DNA from: an uncultured Acetatifactor sp.
GTDB taxonomy: Bacteria; Bacillota; Clostridia; Lachnospirales; Lachnospiraceae
Assembly (NCBI GenBank): GCA_910587555.1
Contig: CAJULV010000013.1
Span: 62,708 to 75,043 of the forward strand
DNA: 12,336 nt
Reading direction: 5' to 3'
A model generated the notes under the pieces. The model made no database searches. It was not told the origin of the DNA and was given only the letters and a program-made list of their open reading frames with translations. Below, piece after piece: positions 1 through 6,698 of this stretch; the stretch's first letter is position 1; every line of letters begins with the position of its first letter. The position numbers and the translations under genes were made by a program.

Positions 1-108
1 GCATTCGCGAAAGAAAAAACAGGAACAGGAGGAGCCGCATTCGCGAAAGAAAAAACAGGAACAGGCGAAGCTGCATTCCTCAAAGAAAACACAGAGGCGG
101 GCAGTGCG
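1..108 (+). repeat. 36-bp tandem repeat, three copies
   Basis: Units lie at 1-36, 37-72 and 73-108; the first two differ by only a few bases at their 3' ends and the third is more diverged. The array probably continues upstream of the window. In the GH105 frame each unit encodes a 12-residue segment of the type AFAKEKTGTGEA, which looks like a flexible linker. All three forward frames are open here, so the coding frame is not proven. A multiple-of-three period favours coding DNA. Confidence 0.85.
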
Positions 109-1287
109 GAGGTACCAAATTTGGCAGTAGAAACGGGGGGAGGCAGGGTCCGGGCCAGGTGGAAGTCTGTGGAGGTGGAGGGTTTCTGCTATCCGGTATC
201 CTACAGACGTGCCATAGGATTGGATCAACCGGACAGGGCCAGGATGGAGGGACATATTGCGGCCATTCTACAGCGGATGCAGGGCATGGAGGCGGACGGT
301 ACGGTGAGGGAAAGCTGTCCCATCAGCATTATTTCCATGGATGCCTGGGAGTGGCCCCAGGGAGTAGCCTTATTTGCCATGTACCAGTATTACCGGGAGA
401 GCGGGGACAGGTCCGTCCTGGGGTATCTGCAGGAGTGGTTTGGCAGGCAGATGGAAAAGGGGCTTCCCCCGCAGAATATCAATACCACCTGCCCCATGCT
501 GACCATGGCGTGCATTTATGAGGAGACAGGAGATGAGAAATATCTGCCGCTGCTGAAGGAGTGGCTTGACGGCGTTATGTACCGGCTGCCCAGAACGGAG
601 GAAGGCGGCCTGCAGCATGTGGTCAGCGGTATCCTGAATTCCGGGCAGCTCTGGGATGACACCCTGTACATGGCTGTGCTCTTTCTGGCGCGGATGGGCC
701 GGATTCTGGGGGATGAGAGCTGTATCCAGGAGAGTATCCGCCAGTTCATGGTACATATCAAATATTTGTCGGATGTGGAAAGCGGGCTTTTCTATCACGG
801 TTGGACATTTCAGGGAAGGCACCACTTTGCAGGGGCATTGTGGGGAAGGGGGAATTCGTGGTACACCGCAGGCCTGGTGGATTATCTGGAATGCCTGGAG
901 GGAAACCAGGGTGTGCGGGAATTTCTGTTAAGCACGCTGCGGCGGCAGGCGGAGGCCCTGGAACGTTTGCAGGACGAAAGCGGATTGTGGCACACGCTTC
1001 TGGATGATCCGGAATCCTATCTTGAGACCTCGGCTTCCTGTGCCTTCGCCTATGGGATTTTGAAGGCAGTACGGAAGGGATATCTGCCGGGAAGGTTTGC
1101 GGAGACAGGGGAGCGGGCCGTGGCAGGTGTCCTGGAAAAGATTCGGGAGGACGGAACCGTGGAGGGCGTGTCCTATGGCACACCTGTATTTGCAACCCTG
1201 CAGGAGTACAGGGAGGTGGAGGTCTGCCCCATGCCTTACGGGCAGTCCATGGCGCTGATGATGTTGGTGGAGGCGTGCAGGGATTGA
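1..1287 (+). CDS. GH105 unsaturated rhamnogalacturonyl/glucuronyl hydrolase (5' end uncertain, possibly partial)
   Basis: Predicted to remove the 4,5-unsaturated uronic acid left on the non-reducing end of oligosaccharides after a polysaccharide lyase cut, as YteR/YesR do for rhamnogalacturonan. Numbering from the TTG at 121 gives 388 residues, about the usual family length. The (alpha/alpha)6-barrel signatures are in order: EWPQGVALFAMY (77-88), NINTTCPML (119-127), QLWDDTLYM (176-184, the region of the catalytic Asp in YteR), HGWTFQGRHHFAGALWGRGNSW (226-247), SGLWHTLLDD (287-296) and MPYGQSMAL (371-379). No signal peptide is visible from this start, so a cytoplasmic role is likely. The frame stays open to base 1, and 1-108 is an in-frame 36-bp repeat (AFAKEKTGTGEA-type). 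The gene may therefore begin upstream and join another domain through this linker. The alternative is a TTG start at 121 with GGAGG at 108-112. The family call is firm; the start is not. Confidence 0.88.
   Translation, partial: AFAKEKTGTGGAAFAKEKTGTGEAAFLKENTEAGSAEVPNLAVETGGGRVRARWKSVEVEGFCYPVSYRRAIGLDQPDRARMEGHIAAILQRMQGMEADGTVRESCPISIISMDAWEWPQGVALFAMYQYYRESGDRSVLGYLQEWFGRQMEKGLPPQNINTTCPMLTMACIYEETGDEKYLPLLKEWLDGVMYRLPRTEEGGLQHVVSGILNSGQLWDDTLYMAVLFLARMGRILGDESCIQESIRQFMVHIKYLSDVESGLFYHGWTFQGRHHFAGALWGRGNSWYTAGLVDYLECLEGNQGVREFLLSTLRRQAEALERLQDESGLWHTLLDDPESYLETSASCAFAYGILKAVRKGYLPGRFAETGERAVAGVLEKIREDGTVEGVSYGTPVFATLQEYREVEVCPMPYGQSMALMMLVEACRD
108..123 (+). promoter_or_regulatory. Possible ribosome binding site and TTG start for GH105
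   Basis: GGAGG at 108-112 is followed by 8 nt and then TTG at 121. The spacing is good, and a second forward frame ends with TAG at 128-130, so a short overlap with an upstream gene is possible. Against this, the GH105 frame is open upstream through the 36-bp repeats, and GGAGG is common by chance in this G-rich DNA. Confidence 0.4.
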
Positions 1288-1315
1288 GGCGGGCAAATAT
1301 AGGCGGTACAGGTAT

Positions 1316-1368
1316 AAAGTGCGCGCCGAAGTGCCGCTGCCCTTCAGAGCTGTCGCGCAGCGACTTAA
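1316..1368. repeat. 53-bp direct repeat, copy 1, with hairpin potential
   Basis: This copy matches the one at 1433-1485 at all but about two positions, in the gap between GH105 and GH28. Its end contains GTCGC-GCA-GCGAC, a perfect 5-bp stem with a 3-nt loop. A larger alternative pairs AAGTgcCGCTGC with GCAGCGACTT around a central loop. No T-run follows, so it is not a standard intrinsic terminator. It could be a copy of an interspersed palindromic (REP-like) repeat or a structured 5' leader element; the function is unknown. Confidence 0.8.
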
Positions 1369-1432
1369 CAGTAAGAACCCCGTGTCTGGCACTGGCCGGG
1401 TATAAACATCGCAGGCAGAGTCGCGAAGGCAA

Positions 1433-1485
1433 AAAGTGTGCGCCGAAGTGCCGCTGCCCTTCAGAGCCGTCGCGCAGCGACTTAA
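1433..1485. repeat. 53-bp direct repeat, copy 2, just upstream of the GH28 ribosome binding site
   Basis: This is the second copy of the 53-bp element, 117 bp downstream of the first. It ends only 3 nt before the AGGAGG at 1489-1494 that serves the GH28 gene. The same GTCGC-GCA-GCGAC stem is kept, and one difference (T to C) lies just before it. Its position next to the translation start would let its folding influence ribosome access, but nothing in the sequence proves this. The rest of the 1288-1498 gap contains two TATAAA strings without convincing -35 partners. Confidence 0.8.
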
Positions 1486-1498
1486 GTTAGGAGGAATC

Positions 1499-2890
1499 AT
1501 GTTGACAATCAGGATAAGTCCCCAGGGCGGGATGACAGAGGAGATGGAAGGAGCCAGGGATACGGCAAGAATACAGGAAGCCATAGACGACTGTTTCAGC
1601 CGGGGCGGCGGGAAGGTGGTTCTGGAGGAAGGGGTGTATGTGTCAGGGACGCTGCGGCTGAAAAGCCATGTGACGCTGTGCCTTGCCGGAGGCGCCCTGT
1701 TGTTGGGCAGCACGCGGATAGAAGATTACCCGGACAATGAGACCTGCTTTACGGACGCAGTGGGACACAGGAGAGGGCGCGCCCTGCTGTATGCCGTGGA
1801 TGCGGAGGATATTGGCCTGGAGGGAGACGGGATCATTGACGGCCGGGGCGGGGAATTTCCGCCGGAGCATCCTGCCCATATGATAAGGCCGTTTCTGGTC
1901 AGACTGGTACAATGCAGGGAGGTCAGAATCCGGGGGTTGGAATGCAGGCAGTCACCGGCATGGTGCCTGCATCTGCAGGAGTGCAGCGGTGTATTACTGG
2001 AAGAAGTCACGGTGGTCAGTCGGTGCAACGGCAATAATGACGGGATTGACATTGACGGCTGCAGCATGGTGAGAATCCGCAGCTGCAATCTGGACACGGG
2101 GGATGATGCCATTTGCCTGAAGGCTACAGGAAAAAAGGCCTGTGAAGGGATATCCGTTACAGGGTGCAGGGTGACTACGGGATGGTCTGCTTTTAAAATC
2201 GGAACGGAGTCTGTGGGTGATTTCCGGGAGATAGAGGTGGCGGACTGCGTATTTTATGATGTAAAGGGATGCGGAATCAAGGTGGTGCCTGTGGACGGAG
2301 GCAGCGTGGAGGGGCTGTACCTGCACGACATCCGCATGGTAAACTGCACCGGACCCATATTTTTCAGCCAGGGAGAGCGGCTGCGCAGATATTTCGGACA
2401 GGGGAAGGAGCAGCCGGGTAGAATTTCCCGTGTGCGTCTGGAACGGATCAGGGCGCATGCGGTCAGCGCAGAGGGAGGGCTTTATCAGGGAAAGCCCTGG
2501 GGAAATGCCAGGGGCTGTGTGGTGTTTTCCGGACTGAAGAATCTGCCCATGGAGGACGTGCGGCTGAAGGACTGCGAATTTGAAATGCCCGGGGGCGTGA
2601 TGGAGGAGGTTTGCGGAAATGTGCCTGAAATGGGGGAGCAGTATCCGGAATTCCATCTTTTTGACCCGCTTCCCTGTTGGGGAATGTACCTGCGCCACAT
2701 TGACGGGATTCAGTGGGAAGGCGTAAAACTGGTCTGCCGGGAGCCGGATGTAAGGCCGGAGACGGCAGGGGAGGATGTCCGGAATGTGGTTTGTCCGGAA
2801 AGGGATGCAGGATTTGAGGTTCGGAAGGCGGGCCGGGGGGAACCGGAAGCCGGTTCCGTGACAGAAAAGGAGGATGTGGATCATGTATGA
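1499..2890 (+). CDS. GH28 polygalacturonase-like glycoside hydrolase
   Basis: Predicted inverting hydrolase of the pectinase beta-helix family, probably acting on galacturonyl linkages of imported pectin oligosaccharides. The ATG at 1499 gives 463 residues and follows AGGAGG (1489-1494) with a short 4-nt spacer; an in-frame start 63 bp upstream falls inside the 53-bp repeat and is unlikely. Visible features are the N-terminal DTARIQEAIDDC segment (21-32), EGDGIIDGRG (108-117), NNDGIDIDG (179-187, equivalent to the family NTDG motif), GDDAICLK (201-208, the Asp pair) and GCGIKV (257-262, equivalent to the RIK region). The classical GHG is replaced by a GWSAFKIGTES-type segment (228-238), a pattern I associate with bacterial exo-acting members. 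No signal peptide is seen, so it is likely cytoplasmic. The last roughly 50 residues are charged and look unstructured. The 3' end overlaps the GH94 start by 8 bp. Exact substrate and exo/endo mode are not provable here. Confidence 0.9.
   Translation: MLTIRISPQGGMTEEMEGARDTARIQEAIDDCFSRGGGKVVLEEGVYVSGTLRLKSHVTLCLAGGALLLGSTRIEDYPDNETCFTDAVGHRRGRALLYAVDAEDIGLEGDGIIDGRGGEFPPEHPAHMIRPFLVRLVQCREVRIRGLECRQSPAWCLHLQECSGVLLEEVTVVSRCNGNNDGIDIDGCSMVRIRSCNLDTGDDAICLKATGKKACEGISVTGCRVTTGWSAFKIGTESVGDFREIEVADCVFYDVKGCGIKVVPVDGGSVEGLYLHDIRMVNCTGPIFFSQGERLRRYFGQGKEQPGRISRVRLERIRAHAVSAEGGLYQGKPWGNARGCVVFSGLKNLPMEDVRLKDCEFEMPGGVMEEVCGNVPEMGEQYPEFHLFDPLPCWGMYLRHIDGIQWEGVKLVCREPDVRPETAGEDVRNVVCPERDAGFEVRKAGRGEPEAGSVTEKEDVDHV
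2868..2885 (+). promoter_or_regulatory. Ribosome binding site deciding the GH94 start
   Basis: AGGAGG at 2868-2873 lies inside the GH28 coding end. An ATG at 2874 touches it directly, with no spacer. The in-frame ATG at 2883 has a 9-nt spacer and is therefore preferred. The resulting 8-bp overlap (ATGTATGA) with the GH28 stop suggests translational coupling. Confidence 0.8.
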
Positions 2891-5261
2891 GAAGGATGCG
2901 CCGGAACTGTTTTACAGCTTTGCGGATGCCCGCAGGGAGGTCTGTTTTCACCGTTATGATATGCCCACGCCCTGGATGAATTATCTGTCCAACGGGACGT
3001 TTACGGCGATGATTTCCCATGCCGGAGGCGGGGTGGCTTTCTATAAATCCCCCCAGATTTTCCGTATCAATCATTATCGTTTCTTCCATCTTCCCGCGGA
3101 CAGGAGCGGATTTTATACCTATATCAGAGATGGCGGAGGCGTATGGTGTCCCACCAGTCAGCCTGTGGCGGTGAAGCCGGATTCCTGGAGTTCCTGCCAT
3201 GGGATGGGCTACACCAGGTTCCGGGCCGAAAAGGACGGTCTTGGGGTAACGGCCACCTATCTGGTGGGTGAGCGGGAGAATGCGCTCATCTGGAATCTGA
3301 AGTTTGTCAGTGACAGGGACAGGAAGATTGAGCTGTATCCTTTTGTGGAACTGGGAATGATGGAATTCATGCGGGAGCTGCAGTGGCAGTGCTATAACAA
3401 GCATCAACTGGAGGTGTCCTGGATGGAAGAGGCGCAGGCGCTTGTGTACCGCTATGGGGTGGAGGCGCAGCCGAAGCCGGAGGAGACGCCGCTGATCTAT
3501 TTTGGGACGGACGCGGCCGTGCATGCCTATGAGGGGGACAGGGATGAATTCATCGGGCCTTACCGCAGCGAGGAAAATCCCATGGGACTGGAGCAGGAAG
3601 CGTTGGGAAATTCCCTGCTGAAGGGAGGAGATCCCTGTTTCGCGCTGCAGCTGAAACTGGAGCTGAAGGCCGGGGAGGAGTCGGAAGTGAATGTTTTCCT
3701 GGGAGCGGCTTCGGACAAACAGGACATTGCCAGGGCACTGGCGTCTTGCCGGGAGAAGCATTTTGCGGAGAAGGAGGAGGCGGCACTGGAAAAAAGGTGG
3801 GAGGCGTATCTGGGGCGTTTTCAATGCAGGGTGCCGGATGCGGAAACGGCAAGGATGGTGAACTGCTGGAATCCTTACCAGGCCCACAGGAATTTCCTGT
3901 TTTCCAGAAATCTGTCCTATTATGCCACGGGAACCTTCCGGGGAGTGGGATACCGGGATACGGCCCAGGATATTCTGGCGGTGGTACCATTTGATCTGGC
4001 GGCGGCAAAGGAGAAGACCAGGCTGCTTTTGACACAGCAGTATGGGGACGGCCATGTGAATCATTACTTTTTTCCGGTGGAGGGATATGAGCCGGTGACC
4101 AGTGTTCACTCGGACGATCATCTGTGGACGGTTCTTACGGTCTGGCATATTATCAGCGAGGAGGGAAGACTGGATTTTCTAAAGGAGAGCATTCCCTATT
4201 ATGACGGTGGTGAGGGGATCGTCTATGAACACCTTCGGAAGGCGATTGACTTCAGTGCCGCGCATCTGGGCGAGAGAGGCTTTCCGCTGATGCTCCGCTC
4301 CGACTGGAACGATGCGCTGTTCAGGGTGTGCAGGGAAGGCAGGGGGGAGAGTATCTGGACGGCCATGCAGCTTGGACTGGTACTGGGCAGGATGGAAGAA
4401 CTGGCACGGAGGATGAGAGACGGGGAAACAGAGCATTTCTGCCGGAAATTTTACGGGGAACAGAAGGAACTTGTGAATACACTTGGGTGGGACGGAAGGT
4501 GGTTCCGCAGGGCGATCATGGACAGCGGGGAGTATGTGGGAACAGCCGGGAGCGGGGAAGCCAGAATCTGGCTGAATGCCCAGACCTGGTCAGTGCTGTC
4601 CGGAATGGGGGACAGGGAGAGGTGCCGTATGGCCATGGATGCGGTTTATGAGATGCTGAATACGCCTCTGGGAATCAAAAAGATTGAGCCGCCCATTGTA
4701 AACTTTCCCAGTCCGGAGGAGCCGCTGACCAATTATAATCCGGGTACGGGAGAAAACGGTTCCGTATTCTGTCACGCCAATACCTGGGCAGTGATTGCGG
4801 AATGTATGTTGGGAAACGGCGACAGGGCTTATGAGTACTATCGTCAGCTGATTCCGGCGGTGGCTGCCGGAAAGGCGGGTATCTGGCGCTATAAGGCGGA
4901 GCCGTATGTATATGCGTCAAATATATTCGGTCCGGACAGCCTTCGGTTCGGTCTGGCTAACGTGTCCTGGCTGACGGGGACGGCCGCCTGGATGTATGTG
5001 GCGGTGAGCCAGTATATTCTGGGGGTACGGGCAGTTTATGAGGGTCTGGTGGTGGAACCCTGCCTGCCCTCCGCGTGGAAGCAGGTGCATGTGACAAGGA
5101 AATTCCGGGAGGCTGTGTATGAGATATCTATGGAAAAGGGAAAGGAAAATTCCCTGACTGTGGACGGCAGGGCACTGGAAGGACGGCTGATACCTTACCA
5201 CGAGTTTGGGGCAGGGCGGCATGAGGTGAAACTGGTGATAGGACCGGACAGTGTGAGATGA
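2883..5261 (+). CDS. GH94 glycoside phosphorylase (cellobiose phosphorylase-like)
   Basis: Predicted to split a beta-glycosidic bond with inorganic phosphate, giving a sugar 1-phosphate and a shortened sugar, as cellobiose, chitobiose and laminaribiose phosphorylases do. From ATG 2883 it has 792 residues, close to the roughly 800 of cellobiose phosphorylases. The N-terminal beta-sandwich carries PWMNYLSNGTF (30-40), GGGVAFYKSPQ (48-58) and DGGGVWCPTSQPV (83-95). The (alpha/alpha)6 catalytic barrel has NPYQ (330-333), GYRDTAQDIL (356-365), SDWNDAL (473-479, the family motif holding the general acid), GESIWTAMQLG (488-498), WLNAQTWSVLSG (563-574) and HANTWAVIAE (631-640). No signal peptide is present, so it is cytoplasmic and saves ATP on an imported disaccharide. 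Which disaccharide is unknown; its place between GH28 and an esterase suggests a plant-glycan fragment rather than cellulose. The last 12 codons (EVKLVIGPDSVR) and stop form the first copy of the 32-bp array that follows. Confidence 0.93.
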   Translation: MYEKDAPELFYSFADARREVCFHRYDMPTPWMNYLSNGTFTAMISHAGGGVAFYKSPQIFRINHYRFFHLPADRSGFYTYIRDGGGVWCPTSQPVAVKPDSWSSCHGMGYTRFRAEKDGLGVTATYLVGERENALIWNLKFVSDRDRKIELYPFVELGMMEFMRELQWQCYNKHQLEVSWMEEAQALVYRYGVEAQPKPEETPLIYFGTDAAVHAYEGDRDEFIGPYRSEENPMGLEQEALGNSLLKGGDPCFALQLKLELKAGEESEVNVFLGAASDKQDIARALASCREKHFAEKEEAALEKRWEAYLGRFQCRVPDAETARMVNCWNPYQAHRNFLFSRNLSYYATGTFRGVGYRDTAQDILAVVPFDLAAAKEKTRLLLTQQYGDGHVNHYFFPVEGYEPVTSVHSDDHLWTVLTVWHIISEEGRLDFLKESIPYYDGGEGIVYEHLRKAIDFSAAHLGERGFPLMLRSDWNDALFRVCREGRGESIWTAMQLGLVLGRMEELARRMRDGETEHFCRKFYGEQKELVNTLGWDGRWFRRAIMDSGEYVGTAGSGEARIWLNAQTWSVLSGMGDRERCRMAMDAVYEMLNTPLGIKKIEPPIVNFPSPEEPLTNYNPGTGENGSVFCHANTWAVIAECMLGNGDRAYEYYRQLIPAVAAGKAGIWRYKAEPYVYASNIFGPDSLRFGLANVSWLTGTAAWMYVAVSQYILGVRAVYEGLVVEPCLPSAWKQVHVTRKFREAVYEISMEKGKENSLTVDGRALEGRLIPYHEFGAGRHEVKLVIGPDSVR

Positions 5262-5427
5262 AACTGTTGACAGGAGCGGACAGTGTGAGATGAAACTGTT
5301 GACAGGAGCGGACAGTGTGAGGTGAAACTGTTGACAGGAGCGGACAGTGTGAAGAGAAACTGGTGACAGGACCGGACAGTGTGAAGTGAAATTGGTGACG
5401 GGAGCGGACAGTGTGAAGTGAATCTGG
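5223..5427 (+). repeat. 32-bp tandem repeat, six full copies plus a partial seventh
   Basis: Full units start at 5223, 5255, 5287, 5319, 5351 and 5383, with a partial one from 5415. The units at 5255 and 5287 are identical and the others differ at a few positions. The shared core is GCGGACAGTGTGA or CCGGACAGTGTGA. The first unit codes for the GH94 C-terminus, and the GH94 stop lies at the start of the second. The array fills almost all of the 187-bp gap to the SGNH gene. No unique spacers separate the units, so it is not a CRISPR array. Each unit also carries an ATGA or GTGA overlap of a mini-ORF (see findings). Confidence 0.95.
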
Positions 5428-5448
5428 CCATGGAACAGGGGTGAGGCG

Positions 5449-6657
5449 ATGCTTGATTATTTTCGGAACAGGATGGGAGAAGGAAAAGAGGCGGTGATTG
5501 TCTATCTGGGGGGATCTATTACCGAGGGACAGGGGGTGGAGGACAAGCGGCTGTGCTGGCAGGGGCTTGTGCAGAGTAAGTTGGAAAGAACCTATCCGGA
5601 ATGCAGATTTTCGGCTTTCAATGCAGGAATTGGGGGGACGGACTCCCGTTTTGGGGCATTCCGGATGGAGAAGGATGTGCTGTGCCGCAGGCCGGACCTG
5701 CTTTTTGTAGAATTTGCCGTAAATGACTACACCAGGCCGTCGCAGGAGATACGGGAATCCCTGGAGGGAATTCTCTCCAAGCTGTGGAAAGCTGCGCCCC
5801 GGTGCGATGTGGTTTTCGTACTCACCGCCACGGGGAAGATGGCGGAGGAAAATCCTGACTGTCTGCCGGAGTCGGTGGCGGTTCATATGGAAGTGGCCGG
5901 GCAGTATCAAATCCCCTGGGTCAATGTGGGAAAAAGGCTGTTTTCCAGAGTGGCGGAGGGAACGGCTTTGGAGGAACTGCTGCCGGACGGGGTACATCCG
6001 AACCGGGAGGGGTATCAGATTTATTTTCAGGGGGTGTGGGAGTTTCTCTGGAATGTACTGGAACAAAAGGAGGCTCTTTTGACCGAAAGCGGCAGGGAGG
6101 AGACAGGCTGCCCGGAAGAGAGTGGAAGCCTTCGGATAGAAATCGGGAGGGAAGAGACGAACAACCTTCGGACGGAAACCGGGAGGGAAGAGACGAATAA
6201 CCTTCGGACGAAAATCGGGAGGGAGGAGACAGAAAGTCTTCGGGCGGAAACCGGGAGGAAGGCGGGAAAGTACACCACATGCGGAATGATACCGGCGTCC
6301 CGGGCAAGGCTGCAGGGATTCGCCACGGAGCATATTGCCATGTGCGGAAGATATGGGAGTTATGTGAGCAGCAACAGACAGGGGGATTTTCTGGAATTTA
6401 CATTTCAGGGGGATAAAATAGGGCTTTTTTATATGATTTCCTGTGACGGCGGGCAGATGGAATGGGCGTTGGACGGAGGGGATTTTAAAGAGCTTTCCGC
6501 ATGGGATGTCTATGCACGTTCCTTTGACAGGGGAAGTGCCAGAATGTTGGCAGAGAACCTGGAATTTGGAGAACACAGGCTGTGTATACGGGTTGCGGCA
6601 GGAAGGGATGCGGAATCCAAGGGGAATTTCATCAGAATCAGTGATTTTCTGGTGTGA
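5449..6657 (+). CDS. SGNH/GDSL-family esterase with C-terminal beta-sandwich domain
   Basis: Predicted carbohydrate O-acyl (probably acetyl) esterase that would deacetylate pectic oligosaccharides so the glycosidases can act. It has 402 residues. The SGNH blocks are visible: GGSITEGQG (21-29, nucleophile Ser23), NAGIGGTDSR (58-67, oxyanion Gly), FAVNDYTR (89-96, Asn92) and DGVHPN (180-185, Asp180 and His183). Residues 1-205 form the hydrolase. Residues about 213-272 are a linker of 12-residue repeats (GREETNNLRTET-type). Residues about 285-402 are a second domain ending in ISDFLV, of the kind found at the C-terminus of some SGNH enzymes in plant-glycan clusters. No signal peptide is seen, so it is likely cytoplasmic. 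The start ATG at 5449 follows AGGGG (5437-5441) with a 7-nt spacer. The gene ends 41 bp before the large exported-protein gene. Acetyl specificity is inference. Confidence 0.87.
   Translation: MLDYFRNRMGEGKEAVIVYLGGSITEGQGVEDKRLCWQGLVQSKLERTYPECRFSAFNAGIGGTDSRFGAFRMEKDVLCRRPDLLFVEFAVNDYTRPSQEIRESLEGILSKLWKAAPRCDVVFVLTATGKMAEENPDCLPESVAVHMEVAGQYQIPWVNVGKRLFSRVAEGTALEELLPDGVHPNREGYQIYFQGVWEFLWNVLEQKEALLTESGREETGCPEESGSLRIEIGREETNNLRTETGREETNNLRTKIGREETESLRAETGRKAGKYTTCGMIPASRARLQGFATEHIAMCGRYGSYVSSNRQGDFLEFTFQGDKIGLFYMISCDGGQMEWALDGGDFKELSAWDVYARSFDRGSARMLAENLEFGEHRLCIRVAAGRDAESKGNFIRISDFLV
6094..6264 (+). repeat. 36-bp tandem repeat inside the SGNH gene
   Basis: CCTTCGG anchors at 6129, 6165, 6201 and 6237 (the last as TCTTCGG) show a strict 36-bp period, with partial units at both ends. 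It encodes GREETNNLRTET-type 12-residue units between the esterase and the C-terminal domain, rich in Glu, Arg and Thr. Copy-number change would lengthen or shorten the linker without breaking the frame. Confidence 0.9.
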
Positions 6658-6698
6658 GGCAGACGGAAGAGGTTGGCAGACTGGAGAGGAGACGAAGG

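Noticed and set aside
1311..1406. Promoters at the two TATAAA strings (1313-1318 and 1401-1406).
   Set aside because: Neither has a recognisable -35 hexamer at 16-18 bp upstream, so a promoter cannot be supported.
1275..1490. A 71-codon + frame with a repeated KCAPKCRCPSE-SRSDL segment.
   Set aside because: It arises from reading through the two 53-bp repeats, overlaps the GH105 end and has no ribosome binding site. The Cys-rich repeat follows from the DNA duplication, so it is treated as non-coding.
1316..1498. Intrinsic terminator between GH105 and GH28.
   Set aside because: Stem-loops can form but no U-tract follows either copy; the sequence continues TTAACAG or TTAAGTTAGG.
2463..4148. 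A 561-codon minus-strand open frame.
   Set aside because: It is antisense to the GH28 and GH94 genes, which have conserved motifs throughout. The translation is Pro/Arg/His-rich, with no domain, as expected for a reverse reading of G-rich coding DNA.
5223..5427. Possible CRISPR array because of the 32-bp regular repeats.
   Set aside because: Copies are directly adjacent, with no unique spacers, and the first copy is coding sequence.
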